A stretch of 64,000 bases of DNA, taken from contig NZ_WJWY01000001.1 of assembly GCF_010367435.1 (NCBI RefSeq), forward strand, positions 1 to 64,000, given 5' to 3'. The translations under genes and the position numbers were made by a program. Positions 53,936 to 63,839 of this stretch are shown here, piece by piece. The DNA is from Fusobacterium sp. IOR10 (GTDB lineage Bacteria > Fusobacteriota > Fusobacteriia > Fusobacteriales > Fusobacteriaceae). Numbering within the stretch: position 1 is the stretch's first letter; the number at the start of each line of letters is the position of its first letter. The notes beneath the pieces are model-generated. The model did no database searches. It was not told the origin of the DNA and was given only the letters and a program-made list of their open reading frames with translations.

Positions 53936-55030
53936 TTATACATTAAATAAAAATTCCATTAAATCCCCATCTTTAACAATATAATCTTTACCTTCTACTC
54001 TCATAGCTCCAACTTCTTGAGCTCCCTTCCATCCTGAAAATTTTACAAAGTCTTCATATGAACAAACTTTAGCCCTTATAAATCCTTTTTCAAAATCTGT
54101 ATGAATTACTCCTGCAGCTTGAGGTGCTAAATCACCAATGGAAATTGTCCATGATCTTACTTCTTTAACTCCTGCTGTAAAGTATGTTTGTAACCCCAAT
54201 AATTTGAATCCTGCTTTTATTAATCTATTTAACCCTGCTTCTTTAACTCCTAAACTTTCTAAAAATTCTTCTTTATCTTCTTTTCCCATTTCTTGTAATT
54301 CTTCTTCCACTTTAGCAGAAACTATTACAACTTCAGATCCCAACTTATCAGCATAATCTTTAACTTGATCAACATATTTATTTCCATCTGCTAAATCATC
54401 TTCAGATACATTTGTAACAAACATCATTGGTTTTATAGTTAAAAATTGATATACCTTTAATAAATTATTCTCTTCTTCTGTTAATTCCAATGTTTTTAAT
54501 AGTTTTTCATCATTTAAATGATTTAAACATTTTTCTAAAATCGGAACTAATTTTACAGCCTCTTTATTTTTAGATACTAATAATTTTTTATTTTTTTCCA
54601 AAGCTCTTTCAACTGTTTCTAAATCCGCTAAAATAAGCTCTCCGTTTATTATATCTATATCTTTTAAAGGATTAACTTCTCCATTTACATGAATTACATT
54701 TTCATCAGCAAAGCATCTAACTACTTGACAAATTGCTGCAGTTCCTCTTATATTTGATAAAAATTTATTTCCTAATCCTTCTCCCTTGGAAGCTCCTTCA
54801 ACTAAACCTGCTATATCAACAAATTCAACAGTTGCATTAACTACTCTGTTGGGATTTATTATCTTGGATAATTCTTCTAATCTTTCATCTGGAACAGTTA
54901 CCATTCCTACATTTGGCTCTATAGTACAAAAGGGATAATTTGCAGCTTCTGCTGCTCCTGCCTTTGTTATTGCATTAAATAATGTTGATTTTCCTACATT
55001 TGGTAAACCAACTATTCCTATTCCTATCAT
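53936..55030 (-). CDS. ychF: redox-regulated ATPase YchF (Obg-like)
   Basis: A universal P-loop protein that binds ribosomes and prefers ATP to GTP. The 364-aa protein has [15 protein letters not shown] at 8-22 (G1), the DIAG switch in [20 protein letters not shown] where a canonical G4 NKxD would be, and a C-terminal TGS domain with [28 protein letters not shown]. Length matches the family. AGGAGGAATATGAA precedes the ATG. It appears to be a single-gene unit behind the promoter at 55065-55093. Confidence 0.96.
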   Translation of the reverse strand: MIGIGIVGLPNVGKSTLFNAITKAGAAEAANYPFCTIEPNVGMVTVPDERLEELSKIINPNRVVNATVEFVDIAGLVEGASKGEGLGNKFLSNIRGTAAICQVVRCFADENVIHVNGEVNPLKDIDIINGELILADLETVERALEKNKKLLVSKNKEAVKLVPILEKCLNHLNDEKLLKTLELTEEENNLLKVYQFLTIKPMMFVTNVSEDDLADGNKYVDQVKDYADKLGSEVVIVSAKVEEELQEMGKEDKEEFLESLGVKEAGLNRLIKAGFKLLGLQTYFTAGVKEVRSWTISIGDLAPQAAGVIHTDFEKGFIRAKVCSYEDFVKFSGWKGAQEVGAMRVEGKDYIVKDGDLMEFLFNV

Positions 55031-55064
55031 TTCATATTCCTCCTGAAATTTTAATTTACTATCA

Positions 55065-55093
55065 ATTTTAACATATATAATTTTCTTTGTAAA
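55065..55093 (-). promoter_or_regulatory. promoter for ychF
   Basis: TTTACA (55088-55093) and TAAAAT (55065-55070) with a 17-bp spacer on the minus strand; TGT before the -10 gives an extended element. The start would fall about 28 nt before the ychF ATG. Confidence 0.7.
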
Positions 55094-55138
55094 TAAAATT
55101 ACAGTTGAAAATATTTAATTTCTACATTAATAAAAAGA

Positions 55139-55160
55139 ATAACACAGACACCTGTGTTAT
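55139..55160 (-). terminator. intrinsic terminator after secY
   Basis: ATAACACAG (55139-55147) and CTGTGTTAT (55152-55160) pair around a 4-nt loop, and on the minus strand CTTTTTATT follows. It sits 6 bp after the secY stop and closes the ribosomal protein operon. Confidence 0.85.
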
Positions 55161-55165
55161 CCTTT

Positions 55166-56446
55166 TTATAAAAATCCTTTATACTCTTTCATAACTAAAT
55201 GGGCATCTATCTGTTGAACTGTATCTAAAGCAACTCCTACTACGATTATTATACCAGTCCCTCCAAAGAACACTGGTAATCCTAAAGCAGTAAAAATAGC
55301 CATTGGCAAAATAGCAATAATAGCTAGGAAGATTGCTCCACCCCAAGTTATTCTTGTTACAACACCTTCTAAATATTCAACAGTTTCCTCACCAGGTCTA
55401 ATTCCTGGTATAGTTCCTCCACCTTGTTTTAAATTATCTGCTACCTTTTCAGGATCAAATATTATAGCTGTATAGAAAAATGAAAAGAATACTATAATTA
55501 ATGCATATAAAATCATATATACAGGATGTTTTTGATTAAAAATCAAAACTATATAGTCCCTAAATGGAAATGTAACAGGTAAAGCTTTTGTTATCAATGT
55601 TGGTATCATCATTAACACTGAGGCAAAAATTACCGGCATAACTCCAGATGTATTCAATTTTAAAGGAATATATGAATTTTGCGACATTCCTCCTTGTCTT
55701 CCGAAACCTTTCCCAACATAATGTACGGGTATTTTTCTTTGTCCAAGTTGGAATATAACTATTCCTGTAACAGTTAAAACAGCTGCTATTGCAACAGCAA
55801 TAAAAACTGGTATTATGAATTTACTTCCTTTCATTAATTGTATTGTTTGAGCAATACTAGATGGTCCTCTTGAAATAACATTTAAAAATATTAATAAAGA
55901 AACACCATTTCCTATACCATTAACTGATATTTGTTCACCTACCCACATTAAGAACACTGTTCCTGCTGTAAGTATAGTTACTGTTACTAACATAAATTTA
56001 AAACCTGGATCAATAACCAACCCTGAGGATGTAAGCCAAACACAGACTCCTATCCCTTGCATAATAGTTATTAGTATTGTCACATATCTTGTCCATTGAT
56101 TGATTCTACTTCGTCCTGATTCTCCCTCTTTTTGAATTTCTTCAATTTTTGGAATAATTACACCAAGTAAACTAAATACAATAGATGCATTGATATATGG
56201 TACTATCCCCAATGCAAAAATAGAAATTCTTTGAAAAGCTCCCCCTGAAAACATATTGATGAATCCTAATAAATCATTTTGAGATGTCATTGCTGTCAGT
56301 CTCTCTATGTCTATGCCTGGAGCAGGGATAAAAGTCCCCACTCTAGCAACTAGAAACATCAACAAGGTAAAAACAATTCTTGCTTTTAATTCAGGAATAC
56401 CCATGATTCCTCTTAACTTCACATTAAAGCTTTCCATTAAAGTCAA
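55166..56446 (-). CDS. secY: preprotein translocase subunit SecY
   Basis: The channel-forming subunit of the Sec translocon, 426 aa with ten transmembrane segments. Conserved blocks are RVGTFIPAPGID in the N-terminus, the plug region near GGAFQRISIFALGIVPYINASI, VNGIGNGVSLLIF, the cytoplasmic loop GRQGGMSQNSYIPLKLNTSGVMPVIFA, and GGTGIIIVVGVALDTVQQID at the C-terminus. The start is a TTG at 56444-56446 after GAGGTG; an ATG three codons later is possible. It directly follows rplO as in other spc operons. Confidence 0.96.
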   Translation of the reverse strand: MTLMESFNVKLRGIMGIPELKARIVFTLLMFLVARVGTFIPAPGIDIERLTAMTSQNDLLGFINMFSGGAFQRISIFALGIVPYINASIVFSLLGVIIPKIEEIQKEGESGRSRINQWTRYVTILITIMQGIGVCVWLTSSGLVIDPGFKFMLVTVTILTAGTVFLMWVGEQISVNGIGNGVSLLIFLNVISRGPSSIAQTIQLMKGSKFIIPVFIAVAIAAVLTVTGIVIFQLGQRKIPVHYVGKGFGRQGGMSQNSYIPLKLNTSGVMPVIFASVLMMIPTLITKALPVTFPFRDYIVLIFNQKHPVYMILYALIIVFFSFFYTAIIFDPEKVADNLKQGGGTIPGIRPGEETVEYLEGVVTRITWGGAIFLAIIAILPMAIFTALGLPVFFGGTGIIIVVGVALDTVQQIDAHLVMKEYKGFL

Positions 56447-56475
56447 AGTTTTTCACCTCGCTTATATAGTCAAGA

Positions 56476-56955
56476 TTATTTATTATTTTTAGCAACATCT
56501 TTAAATGTTTTTACTACTATAACTTCTACATCTCCACCAACAGCTTCAATAGCTTTTTGAGCAGATTTTGAAATTTTATGAGCTTTTACTGATATTTTTT
56601 TATCAAGAGTACCATTTCCTAATATTTTAACTCCGTCTAATAATTTTTTAACTAATTTAGTTTCAAATAATATTTCTGGAGTGATAACTGTACCTTCTTC
56701 AAATCTATTTAAAGTATCTAAATTAACAATAGCGTACTCTTTTTTGAATGGATAGTTACTAAATCCTCTTTTAGGAGCTCTTTGGATGATTGGCATTTGT
56801 CCACCTTCAAAACCTGGTCTAGTTCCTCCACCTGATCTTGAATTTTGTCCGTTACTTCCTCTTCCTGAAGTTTTTCCCCAACCAGAAGATTCTCCTCTTC
56901 CTATTCTTTTTCTATTTTTTCTTGGTACAGAAGGTTGTAATTCGTTTAATTTCAT
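56476..56955 (-). CDS. rplO: 50S ribosomal protein L15
   Basis: A 159-aa L15 with the opening [21 protein letters not shown], the glycine-rich arm [19 protein letters not shown] that threads into 23S rRNA, and the C-terminal globular block [33 protein letters not shown] precedes the ATG. It sits 3 bp after rpmD and before secY. Confidence 0.97.
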   Translation of the reverse strand: MKLNELQPSVPRKNRKRIGRGESSGWGKTSGRGSNGQNSRSGGGTRPGFEGGQMPIIQRAPKRGFSNYPFKKEYAIVNLDTLNRFEEGTVITPEILFETKLVKKLLDGVKILGNGTLDKKISVKAHKISKSAQKAIEAVGGDVEVIVVKTFKDVAKNNK

Positions 56956-56958
56956 TTG

Positions 56959-57141
56959 TTATTGCACCTCCTCTACATCAAGTAAATAAGAAACCAAAGC
57001 TATTTTCCCCATAATATCTGGAGTTGCTTCGTGCTCCACTACACTATTTAGTTTCTTAAGCCCTAGCGACTTTACAGTAGCTATGTGGTTAGGCTTTCTT
57101 CCAATTATACTTTTTGCAAGTCTTATTTTAACCTTTGCCAT
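56959..57141 (-). CDS. rpmD: 50S ribosomal protein L30
   Basis: A 60-aa single-domain L30 with the conserved [21 protein letters not shown] segment and the terminal [10 protein letters not shown]. The length is standard for the bacterial form. GGAGGTTTAATAAAG precedes the ATG. It lies between rpsE and rplO. Confidence 0.96.
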   Translation of the reverse strand: MAKVKIRLAKSIIGRKPNHIATVKSLGLKKLNSVVEHEATPDIMGKIALVSYLLDVEEVQ

Positions 57142-57155
57142 CTTTATTAAACCTC

Positions 57156-57662
57156 CTAGCTTAAGATTTCCTTAACAGTTTTTCCTCTTAAAGCTGCAAC
57201 TTCTTCAGCTGTTCTTAATTCTCTTAAGCCCTCAATTGTAGCTCTTGCAACATTATGTTTATTTTTTGATCCTTTTATTTTAGTTAATATATTGTGTATT
57301 CCAACTAATTCAAGGATTTCTCTACATGATGATCCTGAAATAACTCCAGTTCCTTCATATGCAGGTGCCATCCAGATAGTTGTTGCTCCCCAAATTCCTT
57401 CAACAGCGTGAGGAATTGTTCTTCCTTTAAGAGAAACATCTATCATATTTTTCTTAGCAGCAGCAATTGCTTTTTTTATAGCATCAGGAACACCATTGGC
57501 TTTTCCTAATCCTAATCCTATTTTTCCTTCTTTGTTTCCAACAGCAGCTAATACTGAGAAAGATATTGTTCTTCCTCCCTTAGTTGTCTTAGATACTCTA
57601 GAAATCTTCAATAGTTTTTCTTCAAATTCTTTGTCTTCTCTTTTATTCATTACTTTAGACAA
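57156..57662 (-). CDS. rpsE: 30S ribosomal protein S5
   Basis: A 168-aa S5. The N-terminal double-stranded-RNA-binding fold holds the loop [18 protein letters not shown] tied to decoding fidelity, and the C-terminal domain includes [16 protein letters not shown] and [19 protein letters not shown]. The start is the TTG at 57660-57662 after GGAGGATTTCAC, with a methionine codon five positions on as a weaker alternative. Confidence 0.96.
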   Translation of the reverse strand: MSKVMNKREDKEFEEKLLKISRVSKTTKGGRTISFSVLAAVGNKEGKIGLGLGKANGVPDAIKKAIAAAKKNMIDVSLKGRTIPHAVEGIWGATTIWMAPAYEGTGVISGSSCREILELVGIHNILTKIKGSKNKHNVARATIEGLRELRTAEEVAALRGKTVKEILS

Positions 57663-57686
57663 GTGAAATCCTCCTCTCTAATAAAA

Positions 57687-58055
57687 TTAGAAGTTTAATC
57701 CATTTTCTCTAGCTGATTCTGCAAGAGTGGATACTCTTCCTGTATAATTATATCCTGATCTATCAAATACAATATTTTTTATATCCTTTGATACAGCTCT
57801 TTCCGCAATTAACTTCCCTACTGCTTTGGCAGCTTCTATATTACCACCATGAGTAATTGTTTCTTTTATTTCTTTGTCAATAGTTGACGCTGAAACTAAA
57901 GTAACTCCGTTAATATCATCAATCAATTGAGCAAACATGTTTGCATTTGATCTATATAGTGAAAGTCTTGGTCTATCTGCTGTACCAGAAATTTTATTTC
58001 TGATTGATAAGTGCTTTCTAACTCTAACCGCTTGTCTATCTACTTTCTTAAACAA
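57687..58055 (-). CDS. rplR: 50S ribosomal protein L18
   Basis: A 122-aa L18 that binds 5S rRNA. Visible blocks are [26 protein letters not shown], the central [17 protein letters not shown], and the C-terminal [24 protein letters not shown]. The start is a TTG at 58053-58055 after AAGGAGGTAAGTGAG. It lies between rplF and rpsE. Confidence 0.96.
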   Translation of the reverse strand: MFKKVDRQAVRVRKHLSIRNKISGTADRPRLSLYRSNANMFAQLIDDINGVTLVSASTIDKEIKETITHGGNIEAAKAVGKLIAERAVSKDIKNIVFDRSGYNYTGRVSTLAESARENGLNF

Positions 58056-58082
58056 CTCACTTACCTCCTTTTTTGCAATATC

Positions 58083-58619
58083 CTATGATTTTTTACCTTC
58101 TTTTCTTCTAATAACTTCATCTTCATACTTAACTCCTTTTCCTTTATAAGGTTCAGGAGCTCTTTTTGATCTGATATCTGCTGCAACTTGCCCAACCATA
58201 TCTTTCTCAATTCCTTCAACTACAACTGTAGTATTTTTATCAACTGTAAATTTTATATTATTAACTGGGTCAATAATTACTGGATGAGAATATCCTAAAG
58301 ATAATTCTAATCCATTTCCTTTTACAGCTGCTCTATATCCAACCCCAACTAATTTTAGAGTTTTCTTGAATCCATCACTTACACCTACAACCATATTGTG
58401 GATAAGTGCTCTTGTAGTCCCATGAAGAGCTCTTGTAAATCTCTCTTCATTTGGTCTTTCTACAACTATTTGATTATCTTCTATTTTTATTACCATTTCT
58501 TTATTAAATTCTTTTGTTAATGTACCTTTAGAACCTGTTACAGTAACTTCATTATTATCATTAACTGTTACAGTTACTCCAGCAGGTATCACTATAGGTT
58601 GTTTACCTATTCTAGACAT
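58083..58619 (-). CDS. rplF: 50S ribosomal protein L6
   Basis: A 178-aa L6 with two homologous domains. The N-terminal half opens [41 protein letters not shown] lies mid-protein, and the C-terminal rRNA-contact block is [35 protein letters not shown] precedes the ATG. Order rpsH-rplF-rplR is standard. Confidence 0.97.
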   Translation of the reverse strand: MSRIGKQPIVIPAGVTVTVNDNNEVTVTGSKGTLTKEFNKEMVIKIEDNQIVVERPNEERFTRALHGTTRALIHNMVVGVSDGFKKTLKLVGVGYRAAVKGNGLELSLGYSHPVIIDPVNNIKFTVDKNTTVVVEGIEKDMVGQVAADIRSKRAPEPYKGKGVKYEDEVIRRKEGKKS

Positions 58620-58637
58620 TAATGGACACCTCCTAGT

Positions 58638-59033
58638 TTACCATACGAATGCAAGGACTTCTCCACCTACATTTTCTTGTCTTGCTACTTTATCAGTAAC
58701 AATACCTTTCGAAGTAGATACTATTGCAATTCCTAATCCTGTAAGTACTCTAGGTAATTCATCTACCTGTGCGTATACTCTTCTTCCTGGTTTAGAAATT
58801 CTTTTCAATCCTTTGATTACTCTATCTTTTCCGTCATATTTTAAATATATTCTTATATTTTTTTTATTATCATCAGTTATAACTTTATAGTTAGTTACAT
58901 ATCCTTCTTCTTTTAATATTTCAGCTAATTTAAATTTCAAGTTAGAATAAGGAATATCAACTTTCTCATGCATTACTGCATTAGCATTTCTGATTCTTGT
59001 CAACATATCTGCGACTGGATCTGTTAAAAACAT
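58638..59033 (-). CDS. rpsH: 30S ribosomal protein S8
   Basis: A 131-aa S8, a primary 16S rRNA binder and, in E. coli, the spc operon repressor. Blocks visible are [19 protein letters not shown] at the N-terminus, [26 protein letters not shown], and the C-terminal [36 protein letters not shown] precedes the ATG. A regulatory S8 site cannot be confirmed from sequence alone. Confidence 0.97.
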   Translation of the reverse strand: MFLTDPVADMLTRIRNANAVMHEKVDIPYSNLKFKLAEILKEEGYVTNYKVITDDNKKNIRIYLKYDGKDRVIKGLKRISKPGRRVYAQVDELPRVLTGLGIAIVSTSKGIVTDKVARQENVGGEVLAFVW

Positions 59034-59072
59034 TTACTCTAATCCTCCTTTCATATTACTAATGGCATCTTT

Positions 59073-59360
59073 CTACCAAGATGATTTTGTTATTCCAGGA
59101 ATTAATCCTGCCCCTGCTAGTTGTCTAAATTTGATTCTAGATATTCCAAACTCTCTCATGTATCCTCTTGGTCTTCCATCAATTTGACATCTATTTCTTT
59201 TTCTAACTGGTGAAGAATTAGCTGGAAGCTTGTTTAATTCAAACATAGCTTCAGAATCTCCTTCAAGTATTCTTTTTTTCAATTCAGCTCTTTTAGCTGC
59301 ATATTTATCACAAAGTTCCGCTCTTTTAGCATCTCTAGCGATCATTGACTTTTTAGCCAT
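59073..59360 (-). CDS. rpsN: 30S ribosomal protein S14 (long, zinc-free type)
   Basis: A 95-aa S14 of the longer form: [20 protein letters not shown], then [20 protein letters not shown] and the universal [18 protein letters not shown]. The paired CxxC zinc motifs of the short 61-aa form are absent. In contrast L32 (53162) keeps its zinc ribbon, so zinc-free S14 is used as the operon copy. Confidence 0.96.
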   Translation of the reverse strand: MAKKSMIARDAKRAELCDKYAAKRAELKKRILEGDSEAMFELNKLPANSSPVRKRNRCQIDGRPRGYMREFGISRIKFRQLAGAGLIPGITKSSW

Positions 59361-59382
59361 TCTTTAAACCCTCCTTAACTAA

Positions 59383-59934
59383 TTACTTTTTAAAAGGCAT
59401 TCCAAAAGCCTTAAGTAAAGCTCTTCCTTCTTCATCAGTCTTAGCAGAAGATACTAATGTAATAGACATTCCTTGTAGTTTATCTACTTTATCGAAATCT
59501 ATTTCAGGAAATACTAATTGATCTCTTAAACCGATTGAATAATTTCCTCTTCCATCAAATGCTTTTGCAGAAACTCCTTCGAAGTCTCTAACTCTTGGAA
59601 GAACTACATTTACTAATCTATCAAGAAAGTCATACATTCTTTCCTTTCTTAAAGTAACTTTTGCTCCGATTGCTTGATTTTCTCTTAATTTAAATCCAGC
59701 TTCTGATTTTTTAGCTTTTCTTTCTAGAGGTTTTTGTCCAGTAATAATAGCTAAATCTTTCATTGCTGCGTCCATTAATTTAGTGTTTTGAGTAGCTTCT
59801 CCAACTCCCATATTCACTATAATTTTTTCCATAGATGGACATTCCATTATATTTTTTAATTCTAATTCTTTCATTAAATTTTCTCTAATTACTTCATCAA
59901 ATAATTTATGATATCTAGAAACATATTTAGACAC
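59383..59934 (-). CDS. rplE: 50S ribosomal protein L5
   Basis: A 183-aa L5 that joins 5S rRNA and P-site tRNA contacts. Blocks include [68 protein letters not shown] and the tail [16 protein letters not shown]. The start is a GTG at 59932-59934 after GGGAGGATAACATAA. It lies between rplX and rpsN. Confidence 0.97.
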   Translation of the reverse strand: MSKYVSRYHKLFDEVIRENLMKELELKNIMECPSMEKIIVNMGVGEATQNTKLMDAAMKDLAIITGQKPLERKAKKSEAGFKLRENQAIGAKVTLRKERMYDFLDRLVNVVLPRVRDFEGVSAKAFDGRGNYSIGLRDQLVFPEIDFDKVDKLQGMSITLVSSAKTDEEGRALLKAFGMPFKK

Positions 59935-59952
59935 TTATGTTATCCTCCCTTC

Positions 59953-60294
59953 TTATAGAACTTCACCAGATACTTTAGAGTATCTAACTTTCTTCCCGTC
60001 TTCTACTCTGTATCCAACTCTAGTTGCTTTACCAGCTTTTTCATCATAAAGCATTACTTTACATGAAAAAATTGCTGCTGGTTTAGTCACAACTCCACCT
60101 TGTGGGTTTGTTTGTGATGGTTTCAAATTTTTAGTAACCATGTTAATTCCTTCTACAACTATTTTCCCTTTTTTAGGAAAAACTTTTACTATTTTACCTG
60201 TTTTTCCTTTATCTTTACCAGACACAACACATACTGTATCTCCAGTTTTCACATGTAAAGAATTTGGCACAAATTTTACTTTAGGTTTAGCCAC
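59953..60294 (-). CDS. rplX: 50S ribosomal protein L24
   Basis: A 113-aa L24 with the KOW motif near the N-terminus (VKTGDTVCVVSGKDKGKTGKI), the loop VVEGINMVTKNLKPSQTNPQGG, and the C-terminal KATRVGYRVEDGKKVR. The start is a GTG at 60292-60294 after GGAGGCTGACGAA. Confidence 0.96.
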   Translation of the reverse strand: MAKPKVKFVPNSLHVKTGDTVCVVSGKDKGKTGKIVKVFPKKGKIVVEGINMVTKNLKPSQTNPQGGVVTKPAAIFSCKVMLYDEKAGKATRVGYRVEDGKKVRYSKVSGEVL

Positions 60295-60310
60295 TTCGTC
60301 AGCCTCCTCT

Positions 60311-60679
60311 CTATATTACTTCTGGAGCAAGAGATACTATTTTCATAAAGCTTTTAGCTCTCAATTCTCTTGCAACAGGCCCAAAAATTCTTGTTCCTTT
60401 AGGCTCATTATTAGTAGTCATAATTACGCCAGCATTATCATCAAATTTTATATATGATCCGTCTTCTCTTCTTTTTTCTTTTCTAGTTCTAACAATGACA
60501 GCTTTAACGATGTCACCTTTTTTAACGTTACCACCAGGTATTGCTTCCTTTACTGAGGCTACAACTATGTCACCAATTCTTCCAAATCTTTTTTTAGTTC
60601 CGCCAAGTACTCTGATTACCATAATCTTTTTTGCACCTGAGTTGTCTGCAACATTAAGGACAGTTTGTTGTTGTACCAT
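60311..60679 (-). CDS. rplN: 50S ribosomal protein L14
   Basis: A 122-aa L14 of standard length: [44 protein letters not shown]-like [21 protein letters not shown], and the tail [26 protein letters not shown] precedes the ATG. It lies between rpsQ and rplX. Confidence 0.97.
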   Translation of the reverse strand: MVQQQTVLNVADNSGAKKIMVIRVLGGTKKRFGRIGDIVVASVKEAIPGGNVKKGDIVKAVIVRTRKEKRREDGSYIKFDDNAGVIMTTNNEPKGTRIFGPVARELRAKSFMKIVSLAPEVI

Positions 60680-60714
60680 TACAATATCCTCCTTCCAAAT
60701 TTTAATATTGGATT

Positions 60715-60966
60715 TTATTTAGCTCTTTCTAAAACCTCAACCAGTCTCCATCTTTTATCTTTAGATAAAGGTCTTGTTTCCATTATTCTTACTTTATCAC
60801 CAATTTGAGCTACATTATTTTCATCATGAGCTTTTAATTTAGTAGTTTTTTTAACTCTTTTTTTATAAATTGGATGTAACGCCATAGTAGCTATTGTAAC
60901 AACTATAGTTTTCTCCATTTTATTAGAAACAACCATTCCTTCTCTTACTTTTCTATCGTTTCTCAA
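60715..60966 (-). CDS. rpsQ: 30S ribosomal protein S17
   Basis: An 83-aa OB-fold protein with the conserved block [25 protein letters not shown], the loop [34 protein letters not shown] and a short tail. The start is a TTG at 60964-60966 after AGGAGGTCAAACC. It follows rpmC by about 40 bp. Confidence 0.96.
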   Translation of the reverse strand: MRNDRKVREGMVVSNKMEKTIVVTIATMALHPIYKKRVKKTTKLKAHDENNVAQIGDKVRIMETRPLSKDKRWRLVEVLERAK

Positions 60967-61007
60967 GGTTTGACCTCCTATTCTTAAGAATCTTTTTATC
61001 TTAATTT

Positions 61008-61190
61008 CTATCTTTCGTTTAAAATTGTATTCATTCTTGCAATTTCTCTTCTAACTTCTCTAATTTTAGCAGTGTTAGTTAGTTGTCCTAATGAAAGTTG
61101 AAATTTTAGATTGAATAATTCTTCTTTAAGTTCTTTGCACTTAACAACTAAGTCTTCACTAGACATTTCTCTTATATCCTTAGCTTTCAT
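61008..61190 (-). CDS. rpmC: 50S ribosomal protein L29
   Basis: A 60-aa helical L29: [20 protein letters not shown], then [34 protein letters not shown], the standard family pattern at the exit tunnel. Its ATG shares a base with the rplP stop, so the two are coupled. Confidence 0.96.
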   Translation of the reverse strand: MKAKDIREMSSEDLVVKCKELKEELFNLKFQLSLGQLTNTAKIREVRREIARMNTILNER

Positions 61191-61612
61191 TATTTATCAC
61201 CGCCATTTTCTCTTTTAACTATTTTACATCTAATTGGCAACTTCATAGCTGCTTTTCTTAATGCTGCTTTTGCTAGTTCTTCAGTTACTTCAGAAACCTC
61301 AAACATTATTTTTCCAGGTTTAACAACTGAAACCCAACCGTCTACAGCCCCTTTACCTTTACCCATTCTAACACCAGCAGGTCTAGAAGTGATTGGTTTG
61401 TCAGGGAATATTCTTATAAATGTCTTTCCTGATCTTTGGAATGTTCTGTTGATTCCTACTCTACATGCTTCTATTTGTCTATTTGTTATCCAAGAAGGCT
61501 CTAAAGCTTGTAACCCGTAATCACCAAATGCTACAGTAGTTCCTCTATTAGCTGAACCTTTCATTCTTCCTCTAAACATTTTTTTATGTTTTGTTCTTTT
61601 AGGCATTAACAT
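61190..61612 (-). CDS. rplP: 50S ribosomal protein L16
   Basis: A 140-aa L16 with [19 protein letters not shown] at the start, [53 protein letters not shown] near the peptidyl transferase centre, and the tail [12 protein letters not shown]. The first of two close ATGs is used, as in most L16 proteins; GGAGGGG lies 10 bp before it. Confidence 0.97.
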   Translation of the reverse strand: MLMPKRTKHKKMFRGRMKGSANRGTTVAFGDYGLQALEPSWITNRQIEACRVGINRTFQRSGKTFIRIFPDKPITSRPAGVRMGKGKGAVDGWVSVVKPGKIMFEVSEVTEELAKAALRKAAMKLPIRCKIVKRENGGDK

Positions 61613-61614
61613 GA

Positions 61615-62271
61615 TTATTTATCCCCTCCTTCCTTTTTAGTTGGAAGTACTTCACCGTTAAATATCCATACCTTAATTCCTAATGCTCCATAAGTAGTAT
61701 GTGCTGTTGCTGTTGCATAATCTATATCTGCTCTTAATGTATGTAAAGGCACTTTCCCTTCAACCATCCATTCGCATCTAGCAATTTCAGCTCCGTTTAG
61801 TCTTCCAGAAATCATTACTTTGATTCCCTTTGCTCCTGATCTCATAGCTCTCATTATAGCTTGATTTGCAGCTCTTTTGTAAGCTACTCTTCTTTCAATT
61901 CCACCAGCTATATTTTCTGCTACTAGTACAGCATTTTTGTTGAAATTTTTAACTTCTAAAACTTTAACTAATGCTTTTTTACCAGTTAAAGCTTCTAATT
62001 TAGCCTTTATTGATTCTATTTCAGAACCTTTTCTACCTATTACTATTCCAGCTTTAGCCGCATTGATTATCACTACAACTTGTGAAGGTGATGTTCTTTC
62101 TATGCTTATTTTCGCTATCCCAGCATGGTAATAATTTTTCTTAATGAACTCTCTGATTTTTACATCTTCATGGAAGTACTTAATGTATTCCTTTTTGTCT
62201 GCATACCAGTTAGAGTCCCAAGTTCTTGTTATACCAAGTCTTAATCCTCTAGGGTCTACTTTTTGTCCCAC
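61615..62271 (-). CDS. rpsC: 30S ribosomal protein S3
   Basis: A 218-aa S3 near the mRNA entry tunnel. It opens [20 protein letters not shown], has a KH domain around [21 protein letters not shown] with the GxxG-type loop, and the C-terminal domain with [20 protein letters not shown] and [19 protein letters not shown]. The start is a GTG at 62269-62271 after GGAGGTTAAAACT. Confidence 0.97.
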   Translation of the reverse strand: MGQKVDPRGLRLGITRTWDSNWYADKKEYIKYFHEDVKIREFIKKNYYHAGIAKISIERTSPSQVVVIINAAKAGIVIGRKGSEIESIKAKLEALTGKKALVKVLEVKNFNKNAVLVAENIAGGIERRVAYKRAANQAIMRAMRSGAKGIKVMISGRLNGAEIARCEWMVEGKVPLHTLRADIDYATATAHTTYGALGIKVWIFNGEVLPTKKEGGDK

Positions 62272-62283
62272 AGTTTTAACCTC

Positions 62284-62616
62284 CTACTTTTCAGATACTC
62301 CAACTATAATATGAGCTGTTGGTTTTCTTATTATATCAGCTCTTCCCATTGCTCTTGGACTAATTCTTTTAAGAGCTGGTCCATCGTTTATTATCATTGT
62401 AGATATAATCAATTTTTCATCATCTAATTTTGCATTGTTTGTTGCATTCGCTATAGCTGATGTTAAAGTTTTCTTTATTATTCCAGCTGCTTTTTTGTTT
62501 GTATATTCTAATAAATCAAGTGCCTCTAGTGCTGATTTTCCTCTCACTAAGTCAGCTACTAATCTAGCTTTTCTTGGAGACATTCTCACGAATCTAGTAC
62601 TTGCTTTTACTTCCAC
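62284..62616 (-). CDS. rplV: 50S ribosomal protein L22
   Basis: A 110-aa L22 that lines the exit tunnel. Blocks are RFVRMSPRKARLVADLVRGKS, KKTLTSAIANATNNAKLD and the long hairpin end GPALKRISPRAMGRADIIRKPTAHIIVGV. The start is a GTG at 62614-62616 after AGGAGGAGAAACTA. Confidence 0.97.
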   Translation of the reverse strand: MEVKASTRFVRMSPRKARLVADLVRGKSALEALDLLEYTNKKAAGIIKKTLTSAIANATNNAKLDDEKLIISTMIINDGPALKRISPRAMGRADIIRKPTAHIIVGVSEK

Positions 62617-62659
62617 TAGTTTCTCCTCCTTTGTTTTATATTAATTTTGATTTCAACTA

Positions 62660-62932
62660 TTACTTTCCTCCGACTCTTGTGTGTCCGTGGTAAGTTCTAG
62701 TAGGTGCAAATTCACCTAATTTATTTCCAACCATTTGTTCAGTTACGAAAACTGGTATATGTTTTTTCCCGTTATATACTCCAAATGTCAATCCTATGAA
62801 ATTTGGGAATATTGTTGATCTTCTTGACCAAGTTTTTATAACAGTTTTTAAATTTCCATTTGCTTTTACTTCTTCAGCCTTTTTCATTAAGTGATGATCA
62901 CAAAAAGGCCCTTTTCTAAGCGATCTTGCCAT
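62660..62932 (-). CDS. rpsS: 30S ribosomal protein S19
   Basis: A 90-aa S19 with the family opening [18 protein letters not shown], the [29 protein letters not shown] core, and the tail [18 protein letters not shown]. Length is standard. GGAGGACATAGGCT precedes the ATG. Confidence 0.97.
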   Translation of the reverse strand: MARSLRKGPFCDHHLMKKAEEVKANGNLKTVIKTWSRRSTIFPNFIGLTFGVYNGKKHIPVFVTEQMVGNKLGEFAPTRTYHGHTRVGGK

Positions 62933-62956
62933 AGCCTATGTCCTCCTCTCTCGAAA

Positions 62957-63787
62957 TTACTTGTCGTTTCTTCCTCTTACGATAAACTTATCAGATTTTT
63001 TTCTTCCTCTTGTTTTTGCACCAATTGCTGGTTTACCCCAAGGAGTTAATGGAGATTTTCTACCTACAGTAGCTTTACCTTCTCCTCCACCATGAGGGTG
63101 ATCACAAGGGTTCATTGCAGATCCTCTTACATGAGGTCTTCTTCCCATAAGTCTATTTCTTCCTGCTTTTCCGATTGTTATTAGGCTGTGTTCAGAATTT
63201 CCCACTTCTCCAACAGTTGCCATACATTCACCATGAATTAATCTAAGTTCCCCTGATGGTAACTCTACATGACAATATGTTCCTTCTTTAGCAACTAATC
63301 TAGCAGCAGTTCCTGCAGATCTTACTAATTGTCCACCTCTACCAATTTGAAGTTCTATATTGTGAATTTGAGCTCCCACTGGCATGTCTTTCAATTTTAA
63401 TGCATTTCCTGGTTTTATGTCTGCTTTGATTCCACTTAATACAACGTCCCCAACTTTTAATCCTTTAGGTGCTAATATATAAGCTTTTACTCCGTCAGCA
63501 TAATGTAATAATGCAATGTTTGCAGTTCTGTTTGGGTCATATTCTATTGACGCAACAGTTGCAGGTACATCTAATTTTGTTCTTTTAAAATCAATTATTC
63601 TGTATAATCTTTTATGACCTTTTTGTCTATTTGTTCCTGTTCTGTGACCGTAGTTATCTCTACCATAAGAAGAGTTTAAAGGTACAGTTAAAGACTTTTC
63701 AGGTCTTGCTTTACTTAGTCCCTCTACAACAAGTCTTGACATATGTCTTGTTCCAGGACTTGTTGGTTTCATTACTTTTATAGCCAT
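62957..63787 (-). CDS. rplB: 50S ribosomal protein L2
   Basis: A 276-aa L2, needed for subunit association and peptidyl transfer. It opens [17 protein letters not shown], has [17 protein letters not shown], the RNA-binding domain with [19 protein letters not shown], and the conserved HGGGEG loop in [15 protein letters not shown] with the peptidyl-transferase histidine. The start is the ATG at 63785-63787 after GGAGGATTGAAA; a TTG two codons earlier lies within that element and is rejected. Confidence 0.97.
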   Translation of the reverse strand: MAIKVMKPTSPGTRHMSRLVVEGLSKARPEKSLTVPLNSSYGRDNYGHRTGTNRQKGHKRLYRIIDFKRTKLDVPATVASIEYDPNRTANIALLHYADGVKAYILAPKGLKVGDVVLSGIKADIKPGNALKLKDMPVGAQIHNIELQIGRGGQLVRSAGTAARLVAKEGTYCHVELPSGELRLIHGECMATVGEVGNSEHSLITIGKAGRNRLMGRRPHVRGSAMNPCDHPHGGGEGKATVGRKSPLTPWGKPAIGAKTRGRKKSDKFIVRGRNDK

Positions 63788-63839
63788 TTTCAATCCTCCG
63801 ATATCTATTATAGACCTATAACTATCTTTAAATCTGTTA

